A stretch of DNA of 64,000 nt from Fremontodendron californicum. Taxonomy: Eukaryota > Streptophyta > Magnoliopsida > Malvales > Malvaceae. The notes under the pieces are model-generated. The model was not told the DNA's origin, made no database searches, and saw only the letters and a program-made list of their open reading frames with translations. The position numbers and the translations under genes were made by a program. Shown here piece after piece: positions 43,824 to 56,600 of this stretch. How positions within the stretch are numbered: position 1 is the stretch's first letter; each line of letters starts with the position of its first letter. The stretch lies in contig JAULJL010000025.1 in assembly GCA_030761205.1 (NCBI GenBank), positions 1,994,001-2,058,000 on the forward strand, given 5' to 3'.

Positions 43824-46800
43824 CTTAGGATAGATTTTTATGATTTTAAAAAATGATGTCTATTTGAAGTTGGGAAGACAAAAAAAGAATAAAGGGCCAT
43901 ATCAAATCCGACCCGTGGGTTTCATATAGACTTGTTCATAGATCATCTCGGATAATCGTTCAATTTTTTTTTATTATTTAGATTCAGATCGATTCGAAAG
44001 TCCATATTATTGTTTAAAATAATATCAAAATAATAAAAATTATTTTTATATTAATATTTATAATTAAATTTGAATTAAAAAAATTTGATGAACAGTAATT
44101 CGAGCCGAACCAAATCGATTAGGATTTAAAAAATCTTTGTTCAAACCCGACGTAATACGAGTCGAGTCTATCAGATCGAACGGATTCCACTTCATATAAA
44201 TTTGTGCTTTCTAATTAGAGTCTAACTCAAATAAAATTTTAATATAATAAATTTAACTTAAATTAATAACAATTTAAATATCTCATACTTTATTTTTTGT
44301 AATGTTTATTTAATTTTTTGCATAATTTTATTAAAATTATTTGAAAAGATAAGTAATAATAAAAATAACTAAAATAATTAATTGAATAAATTAGATAATA
44401 AAAAATATTTTTAGAAAGTTACCTAAAAATATAAAGATTGTATTATGTAATTTGTAAGTAATATTTTTCATATATTTAATTATCATAATTAACAAAATAT
44501 AGTTATATTAATATTAGTATATGTATATACTAAAACATGTAAAATAAAAATTACTTAAATAAAAATTATTATTTAATATGATTTAATTTAAAATTATTTT
44601 TTAAGGTTAATTCCATGAAGGGGGGAACATTTCTAGTTTTTTTTTGGGGCCATTCTTTATAGTAATCTTTTAAAATATGCACTTAAAACAAATTTGAAAT
44701 ATGCAATTTAAAAAGTAGCAAGCGCGTGAGATAAGGCGCGTCATAAATCCTTCTGTCGAGGAAAGATATAGGTGATGATTAAAAATATAGATGGACATTG
44801 AAGCCTGATTTGGTAGCACCAGAGAAAGATTGTAGTATCTGAAATTTCAGAATGCTTGAAAGAAGTAACCGGATAATGTGAGAAACTGACGGCGAATGTT
44901 CCCTCTTTTTCATTTATTACACAATAAATTCTTGCTCAGTCAGTCAGAATTTTAGTACTCTCTTAGCCTCATCTCCCTACTCCTAACCATTGGCCTTTCA
45001 AATCTTCATCCCATGGTTGGGCACTTGGCAATCAAATCGATCGTATAGCCTAGGGCGGTAATCGAGCCGAGCCGAGCTCGAATACTGAAAAGTTCGAGTT
45101 CGATTCGAAATTCGAGGCTCGAAACTCGGTTTGAACTCGATCGAGTATCATTTTTTAAGCTCGAGCTCGGCTCGAGATGAAATCGAACTATTCGAGCTCG
45201 ACTTAGGCTCATTTATATGCTCAAGCTCGAGCTAGAATAAAGGATTTTTAAGTATGTATATATATTAAGGGTAAAATAATAAATTAATAATAAAAATATT
45301 ATAAATAAAAAAGCTCGATTAGGCTCGCGAGCTGCTCGAATCGGGTATTAAGATACTCGAACTCGGCTCGCTCGATAACTCGAGCTGCTCGAGCTCGGCT
45401 CGATAATGACCGAATCGAATTCGAGTTTTTTTCGAGTCAAACTCGAATAGCTTGCGAGCACAAATATCTCTCATTTACACCCCTAGTATAGCCTCCTCCA
45501 ATTTTCACATTGGGGTGGGAAATGGGAATACTTGTCTTTGGGCTGCAAACCCAGTATCTTGGATTTGTTGCACATTGTTACTTTGAAAAAATTCGGAAAA
45601 CTCCGAGTCTAAAATAAATTTCAAAAATTATGTAATATATAATATTTATATGTAATTTGTATTATGTATTATATTTATATGTAAAAATAAAATTAGATAA
45701 TTTTTAATTTATATAAATACATGATATATTTATCATGTTTATATGTAATTTGTCATGTTTATATATAAAAAAATTTACATAAATACATGACAACTTTCTG
45801 TAATTTATCATATTTATATATAATGAAATTTATTTTAAAAGCTCATCATAAGGAACTTATCCTAGAACCCTGTTGCTTGTTTTTCCTGCTTCTTTTGGAT
45901 GTTGGGAAGCAGGTGCGCAGGTGCTTTTGAATCTTTGAATTTTGAAAGCAAAAATTAATTAGGGATGATAATGGATATTATAATATTATTAGATTCGATT
46001 TTGAAGAATTTGAATATTAGATTTATTATATGTAACAGGTTCGGAACGAATTCGAATAATAATCTTTGGATATCCGAATCTGATTTAGTTTTGATTTGAA
46101 TAGTGTCAGATATCCGAATTCGTTAACGAATTTGTTTTGGTTCTGGTTCAAATAGTATCGGATACCCGAATTCGTTATCCGAATCTGTTTTACTTATATA
46201 GATAACGAATATGGATATTTGAATCCGCTTTACTTGTACAAATAATAAATTGGGATATTTGAATCCGATATCCATTTATATATTTAATTATTGTTTAATT
46301 TTATCTTAAAAAAAAATAGTTTAATGAATTCGGATATTTAATATATTTGGATATCCTACTGATATTACTATCTAAATTGGATGCGGATTCGGATAGTAAG
46401 CAGATAATAAATTGATTCAGATATCATATAACATAAACAAGTTCGAATTCAAATATTTCAAAAATGGTAGATATCATATCCACCATGAAACAAGCTTGGT
46501 GCAATAATATTGTAGATCTTTTGTCTGATTTGTAGTCGTTCCACCATGAAACAAGCTTGCACAAGGTAGAGGATCCAGAGCACACTGTATGGTTTACAGG
46601 AGCAATGGACTTAACCATTGGTAAAGCATCTGGACAACTCTCATTGTAGAGGTAAGGTCTGGCTAATGGTTCTCCTGTATTGCTGCTACCTGACAATTCG
46701 TGTATTCGTGTCGTGTTTGTATATTTTTTCGTGTCATAATAATGTTTAAGGTATTTTACATTTATATAAATTTTGATACGTTAATAATTCGTATTAAATA

Positions 46801-48270
46801 TATTTGAGACATTCGTATATTCATGTCGTATTCGTGTTATTTTTTCGTTTTGTGTCGTGTTTTTATTTTTTTCGTGTCATGTCCAGTATTACCGAATCTA
46901 ACTGCAAGTGATAAATTCAGATACCACATTGAAATTCAATCCAGTAATTTAGAAGTAAAATACTACATGGATCAGCAAACAATCTTTTAAATAATCACCT
47001 ATCAATAATGAGAGTAGTTGCATAAGTACCATCGAGAGAAATGGAAGTAATGAGAGGTAGGATTGAGGAAAAAAAATTTATAAAATCCAAAACTGATTTG
47101 AACGGTAGTGTTCGATTCGAATTTTATTCGGGTAATAATTAGATTTACTCGATTCAGTTTGGTTTTCGATTCATAAGTTAAAAAATCACAATTATTTGAA
47201 CCGAATTTTATTTTTTAATTATTCTTTATATCTTATAATATATAAATAAATATTTTATTTTTAAATTAGTGAAACAAAATTTAAAAATATATAGAAAAAA
47301 TATAATTTTTTAAAAATCGATGAACCGGACCGATGGAACTTGATTCGGGTCTGTTTTTGATATTATTCGATTCGATTTTTAAAAAAATTAGAAAACTGCA
47401 CATTAATCGTAATTTTTTTTAAAAATCGAGTCGAACCGTTATCATCCCTTATTGAGAGGACGGAGATGAACATATATATTTTAAATAACCTAATTTAATG
47501 AACATATATATATTTTAAATATAATTATGAAAAAAATAAAAATGATTATGACACAAAAAATATTGAAATTGATTTAAAAATTCAAATAAGTGAATTTTTA
47601 AATAAAAAAATTTAAAAAAAATCAAAATCTTGTACCAATCGGTACTGACCGGTATTGGCCGATACAGACCGGTACGGGCTGGTACCAAAATCGGAAAAGA
47701 ACGAGACTGATACAATTTCGGTTTACTTTAAAAATAGTACGTACCGGTACGATATCGATAACTCTGGTTTAAACCCCTGAATGACCATAGGACTGGCATT
47801 ATATGCGTGTCAAATAGCTATTCTTAACATTTTAAAAAAAAATTACAAAATTTATTCAAATAGCAACAAAAAGAAAACATTTTGTTGGGGATTTTAGCAT
47901 GCAGAAAGTATACAAATTAAGATATCTGACACTAGAATTTATTCAAGAAACAACCGAATTGATGGTTGAGGGCGAAAAACAGTACCTGTTTTGGGGGGCG
48001 ATGGATAGAATACCAGTGTGGAGAGGGAGGAATGGCCAATTGAGCCAAGCATGTTTTGGCTCTTTCGTTCTGGCACCTATGCTGCTTTCACTCTGATTTC
48101 AAGTTTGTAATGGATAAAGGAAATTTACTGTTGTTGGTGTTGGATTATTGGATTGGTTTGAGTTGGGCCCTTCAATTGGATTGGGCTCATGCTTGGCCTA
48201 GGATTCACAATTTATACCTTTTAACTCCATAGCAAGAAATAATATGAAGTTTAATTGTATACCTTTGAAT
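43824..48270. other. Gene-free AT-rich region, part 2
   Basis: Besides the element at 45051-45485 there are decayed repeats: 46010-46400 (GGATATCCGAATC words), 46690-46910 (family-3-like CGTGTATTCGTGTCGTG text, ends TACCTGACAATTCG and CCGAATCTA without a clean duplication), 47090-47455 (TTCGATTCGA text ending CCGTTATCATCCCTTA), and 47630-47760 (CGGTAC words). No gene found. Confidence 0.5.
45051..45485. mobile_element. hAT-like MITE, family 4 (GAGCTCGA-rich)
   Basis: 435 bp, beginning TAGGGCGGTAATCGAGCCG and ending CTCATTTACACCCCTA, with dozens of GCTCGA/TCGAGC words in between. The exact 8-bp duplication is GTATAGCC (45043-45050 and 45486-45493). It has no coding capacity. Confidence 0.9.
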
Positions 48271-48535
48271 TAGAGCTGCTCATGGGCCAGGCCGGGCCAC
48301 GGCCCGATTTTTTTTATTTTCTCTGCCCAGGCCCGGCCCTGGGTCGCACAGGCCCGCCCGTTTAGGCCCGAAACACTGTTCATTGGAATAAAAAAATAAA
48401 TTTTTATTTTTTTATAATTAAAATTAAATAAACTAATATTATTATAATAAAAATTACTGTTCCGGGTCAGGCCGGCCCGGAACACAAAATATCCTGCCCA
48501 GGCCCGGCGGGCTGCCCGGCTCGTGAGCAAGTCTA
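48271..48535. mobile_element. hAT-like MITE, family 2, copy B
   Basis: 265 bp, inverted relative to the copy at 43537. It begins TAGAGCTGCTCATGGGCCAGG and ends CCGGCTCGTGAGCAAGTCTA. The 8-bp flank CTTTGAAT is present at 48263-48270 and 48536-48543. It abuts a family-3 element. Confidence 0.9.
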
Positions 48536-48542
48536 CTTTGAA

Positions 48543-48727
48543 TAGACCTGACAATATTGGACACGATAAGACACAAAAAAATAACACGAATACACGAATG
48601 TCTCAAAATCTATATAATACAAATTATTAACATATCAAAATTTATATAAATATAAAATACCTTAAACATGATTATGACACGACAAAATACACGAACACGA
48701 TACGCATATAAGAATTTGTCAAGTCTA
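48543..48727. mobile_element. hAT-like MITE, family 3, copy B
   Basis: 185 bp, beginning TAGACCTGACAATATTGGACACGA and ending AAGAATTTGTCAAGTCTA. The flanks ACTTTGAA (48535-48542) and CCTTTGAA (48728-48735) differ at one base. Its left duplication is the right duplication of the preceding family-2 element. Confidence 0.88.
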
Positions 48728-51691
48728 CCTTTGAATGAATATTTTGCTTGTCTAACTATTCGTATATATGTGTTGTGTTTCATATTTTTTTATATTAGTT
48801 TTGTAAATATAAACTTAAAAAAAATTATTAAATATGTCAAAATTCTAAATAAAAATATGATACGTGTTAATCGTGTTTATTAAACGTATTGTGTTCGTAT
48901 CATATTTTCATATCGTGGCCAAAATTATCTGATATGATTTTACTACTTTAGTTTCAAATTTTCAATAAGCAAGAAAGAATTGACAATGAAATACTTAACC
49001 TAATTTTAGCAATGACAAGATTGGTTAACTTCCCCCCAAGAGAATTGACTTTTAACTACCACCCTTTCTTTTTTATATATCACAACTCACAAGTATGTAA
49101 ATAGTCATTTCTCATAAAATTACAATACCATAATAACACTGAAAAGTTCAAATGCTATTACTTAATTTAAATATGATCTCAAGGCCTTTTTCTATCATTG
49201 CTAAAACTGGCAAGTTATTAGAATCAAGCGATCCAACAACATTCTCCAATATCAATCATGGGAAAAAGACTAGCCCGAGGCCTGTTTGTGAACCAAACAC
49301 CCCGTTTGACAGGAGAAAACCCGAGAAATAGGAAGGAAACATAAATATAGATATGTTAACGGGTCGGATCAAGTTCGGATAATAAAAAAATTACTTGTTC
49401 GAGGTCCAATCTAGCCCATCAAACTTGAAAAATCCATTTTCTTTTTTGCAATATTAAAATATTAAAAGTTATTTTATAATTAAATTTAAATACAAATAAT
49501 TTTTAATCAAGATCAAGTCTAAACTATTATGTCCGTTCCTTTGGCATATCTAAAAAAGGGTGGAAGAAAGCTTGGTAGGAAGGAAAATATATGAATTTTT
49601 ACTTTTCACTTACATCTAAAGTTTAATTCTTCCAAAAGAGACGGATTTTTTTTATATATATTTAAATTAATTATTTTATTCATAATTTTACTCTTTTTTC
49701 TATATTGTCATTATTCATACCAAACCCAATGTAAAAGAAAAAGGCATTTTTACTTTATTGTCTATGTGTTAGCAGGCTCAGATTCTTAACAAGGTACAAC
49801 CATATGAAAAATATTATATTTAATTAACTAAAACATTTCATGGATATCATATACTATAATTTTATGTCATTGTTTAATATCACTATACTTGTATATGCGC
49901 TTCATGTAAAATTAACAATTGCATTAAAAAAAAAAAGCTACGGTTGATTACCTTAAATACCGTTTTACATTTACACTCCGTTTGATATGAAAAAAATAGA
50001 AATATTTTTAATTTAGATTGAACTAAAAAATAACGCATATTGTTATGAATCTCGAACATTAAATTATTACTTTTTTCTTTCTTTTTATTAGAATTTCATA
50101 CACTCATCACGTGAGTGAATATATATATTTTTAAAATAATAAATCATGTTTTAAAAAAATTAAATATAAAAAAATGAGTAGTTTTTGTTAGTGAGTAATT
50201 TTTGTAAATGGATAGTTTTTTGAAAAATGGATAGTTTTTTAAAAGTAAATAGATAATTTTTTTAAAAAAAATTATATAAAATATTAAAATACGTAATTAC
50301 CTTTATTTATTATTATTTTTAAATATCTAATGATTTTTTTTTGTATTTTAACTAACAAAATTGGTGTCACTTGATTCAGTGACATCGATTCAGTTATTCT
50401 CTTTATAATAGTATAGATTTTTATTTTTTTCTACTAAAAGAAATCTTAATTAAATGTTAATCCATTTTTACGGATAATTAGGTGCTAATCATTTGTCCTT
50501 TTCACTATTTGATTAAAAATAATCTTAACCTTTGACCTTTTGGTAACTATACATCAACCAATAATATAAAAAAGTTGTAAGGTGGTTCATTTCTAGCCAA
50601 TTCAAGCAACAAACCAAATTGACATCATAATTCATAGGGACAAATTGAGTGGAAATGATAGTTTTGACCTGTGAGGTTGTACCATTTGAGATGGAAAAAT
50701 TGGAAATATCAAAGGCTGTGGCACCCCACATGTCAAATGAGACAGATCAGCATAGAACGTGAGCCACTATTGTGAGCAACTCAAAACAAGCAGAGCTGAC
50801 AGCTATTTTAGCTTCTGTTCTCAGTCAGAAACTCAGAAGGCCGGCTCAGTAGCTCACTCAGCTAATTCGTCCAATCACTCCAAGAATATATCTCATGGAT
50901 TGGATTGCAGGGATGAGAATGAAGCAGAACGAAACGAAGATTGTTTTATTCACATTTGTTTATATTATATTTATAATCGTTTCATAATATTTTATTTTCG
51001 TTACATCTTAATTTTTAATTTAATATTATAAAAAATTATATTATAATTTATTCATTAACAAAATTTTAATATATAATTTTTTTAATATATATATAGTATA
51101 CATATATATACACTAAAAATATATATATAATATTAATATATATATCTAATATATATACTAACAATATAGGGAAAAATATAAAATATTTTAAGGAGTAAGA
51201 TAGTAATTTCAAAAAGTAGGACGGGACGGAACAGATTAAGCATTTATCAAAATCACTCTGCTCCACTCCGCCCCCACTTTTAAAAAAAAAACTTTTCATT
51301 CGGAACGGATCGGTGAAAAATCCATAGGTCGCGAGTTTTGCATCCCTAGTTGCTGTCCGGAATTTTTTTATTTAAGTTGGGATTAGTTCAAATTCGGACC
51401 GGTATGAAAACTCATATCATTATTTAAAATTCAAATAAAAAATATTTTATATTAATATTTATAATTAAATTCAAATAAAAAAATATTTGTTATTAATAAA
51501 CAGTAATTCAAACTAGGTTGGGTTGGTTTGAATTAAAAATAAAAAAAAATTATTTAGACTCAACTCAATATGAATTTAATTTGTCGGGCCAAACGGGTAT
51601 TCCGACCATTTAACATATTTTTTTGGATAAGGACCATTTAACATATTTATCCACAAGGCCACGGCCAAAAAGATGTTGCTCGTGCCAATCA

Positions 51692-51727
<36 letters not shown>

Positions 51728-52327
51728 GAGAGTCAGGAAAAGATAATCTTACCGCATCCCATTCCCAATTCGTTGCTTGCATCAAAATTTTGCATACGAA
51801 AGGAGTGATTTAACCTGTAAAAAAAAAAAAAAAAAATAGTGGTTGAAGCAAAGGGACTTCTCGGGCCTTTTCTTTTTATTATTACAAATTTGCTGCTTTT
51901 GGAATTGCAAATTGCAATGGATTTTTTAACACAAAGTTGTTAGTTAGTTCAAACAAACCCATCTTTAGGAAACTGTTAATTCGGACCCACAATTACGTCT
52001 TATCTTTTTTTGTTTTCCTTTTTCTATTTTTAAGGTTCTTATTGTGCATCATTGTGTATAAATTTGGATAAATCAATTTACTCAATTTTCTTTCTCTTTC
52101 AGTTCTTAATCTTGTTTTTAAGCCTGTGGCTTTCATTGATGTCACAGCTCCTACTTAAAGTTTCTCTTTTCCATAAATATTGCATGAGAATTTTAATTGA
52201 AGCAATAATTATGAAAGTTCTTGCAAACAAACAAAACTTTACCATTTTTGTAGCATGAAGTCATTATTGCACGTTTTGTTGATTCGTGTTGCATTATAAA
52301 TTTGAAGATATATATATATATATATAT

Positions 52328-52698
52328 ATGAGGAGTGATTCATTTATGTAAAATTAAAATTGTTTTATATACTTTCATAATTTGTTATACGATTTATATT
52401 TCAAAAAACCGACAATTGGATTTAACAATATAATTGTACTCGTCGTGCACATAGAGTTTCGAATCGATCATATATTTCTATCATATCGACCGAAAATATT
52501 ATTTTTTTCAATATATATTTAACGGTTGAAAGTTTTTTATGTCAAACATTTTTAATTTACTCGAAACTCGAAGTTCATGATCTACATGAATAGAACATGA
52601 AATATGACGGTCGGATTCAACAAATATAAATCGTATACAAAAATACGGGAGTGTGTAAAACAACTTTAGTTTTACACTAGTGTAAATGAATCCCTCAT
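52328..52698. mobile_element. Fold-back MITE inserted in an AT microsatellite
   Basis: About 370 bp. The left arm (ATGAGGAGTGATTCATTTA, TTGTTTTATATACT, ATACGATTTATATTT) pairs with the right arm (AAATATAAATCGTATAC, AAACAACTTTAG, TAAATGAATCCCTCAT), giving TIRs of roughly 80 bp. TATATATA runs flank both sides, so the duplication cannot be delimited. Superfamily not assigned. Confidence 0.7.
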
Positions 52699-53143
52699 AT
52701 ATATATATATATATATATAAAGTGAACAAAAAAGGTACAAATATAGAACAATAATATATAAAAATATAGAGCTAAAATAACATAAAAGTTCATGGATTTT
52801 ACTACTTTATTCAGATAAGCTTTTATATTTTAATTTATTACAACTAAATAAGATCTTAATATTTAATTTGCACCAAAATAAAATCTTAATCTTTAATTTA
52901 TACAAAAATAAGCCATTATTTATTAATTTATATCTAAATAAGCTGTTAACATAAATTAATATTTCATTTGAAATAAAAATTTATTTTTGTACAATAAAAA
53001 TAAAAAATTTTACTTAAAAATATTGAAATAATTCATAAGTTTTTTTTTTTTTTTTTTTAATATTTTAACCAAAATACATGCATCTGTGTACACATATAGA
53101 TATTATTGTCATAATAATTGATTTTGACTCATAAAATGATACA

Positions 53144-53692
53144 TTTTCATGGGTCAAAGTATTTGGGAGATCATTGTACTATATTATTTAGTGTAAATTA
53201 GTCCATCTACTATAAAATTAGGTAATTTAGTCCTTATTCTTTTTAAATTGAAGCAAAAAGGTAAAATCATTAAGTAAACCGTTAAAAAAACTAACTTGAT
53301 ATTTAACCTGTATTTAATTGATGACGTGGATGTCAAATGCTGACATGGCACCAATAAAAAAATATTATTTTAAAATGACGTGGACAAAATAAATAACCAA
53401 GTTGTTGGAAATGTCACATCAAATGTTTAAAATATATTATTTATTTTGTCTATGTCATCATAAATAATATATTTTATTGGTTCCACATCAGCATTTTATA
53501 TCTATGTCATCAATTAAACACAGGTTAAATGCCATGTCAGCTTTTTAAACGGTTCACATTACGCCAGTTAATAATTTTATCTTTTTGCTTCAATTTTAAA
53601 ATAATAAGAACTAAATTACCCATTTTAAAATGACTATTTTACACAAAATAATATAGTACATAAAGTTTTTAAATACTTTGACTCATTTTCAC
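53144..53692. mobile_element. Long inverted-repeat element, about 550 bp
   Basis: Arms of about 220 bp. The left GGGTCAAAGTATTTGGG, GTACTATATTATTT, GGTAATTTAGTCC and TTGAAGCAAAAAGGT is matched in reverse on the right by ACCTTTTTG-type text (ATCTTTTTGCTTCAA), AACTAAATTACCC, AATATAGTAC and AAATACTTTGACTC. The centre has paired GATGACGTGGATGTC-like segments. Terminal duplications are unclear. It could form a long hairpin RNA if transcribed. Confidence 0.75.
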
Positions 53693-56600
53693 GATTAAAT
53701 GAACAAACTTCAACCCCTTTGTAACCAAAGAAAACAAAAAACGTGTGCCCAATGTTTAAAACATTTTTGTTAGCCATTTTAAATCTTTTTTAACACTTAG
53801 GCACTTTAAAATTTATAATTTCATGTTTTTAGTACTTCTAGACTTCTATTCCTAGAAGCAAAAACTGCAAATGGGCATTATTTTCCTAAAGGACATTTAA
53901 AATCCAAGAAAGGTTTACCTAAATCTGTAATAATATATATTCTTAATTTTAACTTTATTATGTCGTGCCAGACTGTTGGACACTGTTGTCGACGTCAAAA
54001 CAAAATAATGGGAGAACTGAGAATTGACTGCGATTTGTTTTTTTGATTTACTGAACATAATAATTCCAGGGCTTGAAGCCTGTATTATTGGAGGCATGAA
54101 TAAGATTATTCCAACATAATGCTTGCTAAAATGCAAACATTGTTAATTTGTTCAGTCAACGTGTTAAAATAATATTATCCCGTATTATTAAATTTTGAGT
54201 TTTCTTATTATTTTATATTTAAATTAAAATTTTTATTAATTGATTTTAAGTTAAATATTTAATATAGTATAAGAACTCAAGTTTTATTATGTTGTTTTTA
54301 CTTTTTACATTTTTTTTGTTATTCTTTTTTAGTTTATCACGCGATAATTTTTTTTATCTCCGTTTACATGCGATGAGTATATTAAAATGACATTATCTTA
54401 TATCTGTTAAGTTTTTAGTTATTATGATATTATATTCAAGTCAAATTTCTTTATCTATTATCATTGATTTTTAAATTGAATGTTTAACAATGTGAATGCG
54501 GGTAAGGAGAAAATGAAAACGGCTCCGATAACACCGGGAGATTCATCCGGAGGTGCTTGCCTCGGTTCGGTTGATAGCTCAATTACCGTTGCTTTTGGAA
54601 GTTGTGATCAAATATTTAAAAAATATATGCATGAGAAACTGTTTTTTTTTTTTCTTTTTTTTTCTTTACAAATAAAAGCAACGTTGCAATGTTTATACTA
54701 TTAAATTTTATTTACTATGTATATGCAATTATGCATAAGATTTTTTTTTTTCTCACCCCCTTCGCCTGGGTAAAAGGAAATGACTGTTGTTGGATACTTG
54801 GATGGAATCAGAAGCAAAGATAAAATCACAAGTAATAAGTTACAATAGACTAATAGAGAAGGAAAAGAAAAATAATGACAATGAAAATTTTGTTTTAGAG
54901 ATCATTGTTTATTCTTTGACAGTTTTAAATACAAAAATAAATAAATAAATAAAAGGTAACAATAAACAATTAGATTTGTGTATGAATCGGATCAGGTTCA
55001 GACATGATATTAACATTTTTTATGATTGTCCAGATTCGACCCATTAAAAATATGAGCTTCGTTATTTGTTCAGGTCCGACTCTAAATATAAAAATTGTCT
55101 AGATCCGCACAGATCCGCTAAAATTGTACAAAGAAAAGTTTTCAAGAGCTATCAATTAAGTTAAAATGGATCGATCTCCTAATATTTTCAAACGAAACAT
55201 TCAGCTTGAATGCATTAAAAGATTTGATCCCTCTGACACAAATATTAATCTCCCTTGAGAAAATATAATTATCGAGTCGGATCGAGCTTGAACATTAAAT
55301 GTTATATTTAATGTTTGAGAGTTTCATTTTTTTATCCAAATTCGTTTTTTAGATCTAATATATTTATCTAAATTTTTTCAAATATCGAATAAATCTTGAA
55401 CTTGAACCATTAATGCTACCCATAAACATATATATAAACAACCTGTGTAAACCTTATTAATTAGAAAGATTGCAAATTTAAAGCTCCAAAATATTTGTAA
55501 ACAAAAACACTTGAATGATTAATATTGGTATAACTATTGAATTAAAAATGTCTGTTTTAAAATGCACAATCTGATCAGAGTGTTCATTGATTGGTCGGTC
55601 CGACATGGCGAACATGTAAATGCAGGCAGAAATGCTTCAGTAGATGAACGATGATGTTGATTTTTGTAGTGGATGCGGTTGCACTGGATCAATCACTTCC
55701 ACATGCAAACGGGCTCATATTAAATGCACTAGGGCAGGTACGTTAGTTAACCCATCCATCAACTCTGGTGCACCCTCACTCGACATAGGCCCCACTGCCA
55801 ATGCTTTCCTGCTGACATGGAATTGACTTTACGCTTCTCTTCGGCCTCACATCACCGATCTATTTTTCCTACGTGTAAAGCGTGACAGGTAATAATATCG
55901 ATATATTAATTTTAAATTCGATATATTTAATAGAGGTAATTATACTTTTAATCTTGAAACATAAATGTTTTTTTTTTTAATATTAATTCTAAAATTTTTA
56001 CTTGTAAATATTCTGTCTTAAAAATTATTAATGTGTTAAAATATAGTATTTTAGTCGCTCTTCGAAGCGGAAATATTAACTCAAAATTTATATAAAAAAC
56101 TTATGTGGCATGTAATAAATCACGTGTGAAACTTACGTAACATTTTATTAATTTGTAAAATATTAAAAAAATATTTGCTAAAAGAATAAAAAAAGCTTCA
56201 AATAAAATATAAAAAATACTCTACTTCATTTTATTACAGATTATTGGTTTAGTAAGAAAGAGAGAGAAGTTGTTAGCTTAATAAGAGAAGATAAAAATAA
56301 AAAACGAAGTAGTAATTTTTTAATCTTTTATAAAAAGATTAATTTTTAAAATATTTTATAAATTATTGAAATGACATCCATACGTGCTCATTATATGCTA
56401 GCTAACCTTTCTATTAATATTTTTATTTGAACAATAACTGAAAGATTAATTTTTAACACATTAATAATTTGTAGGATTGAATGTTTACATATAATTATCT
56501 CTATTTAATAAACATAAAAATATATAATAAGAACGATACAATAGGTTTAAATATGATTAACATAAAATTTATAATACATGTATCGTATTCATATTTAATA

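Noticed and set aside
46690..46910. Another full copy of the family-3 MITE
   Set aside because: Internal text matches, but the ends and the 8-bp flanks (ATTGCTGC against ACTGCAAG) do not, so I list it only as decayed.
51692..51722. Poly-A run as the tail of a SINE, LINE or processed gene
   Set aside because: No upstream body with A/B boxes, RT or gene homology and no flanking duplication seen; a simple homopolymer.
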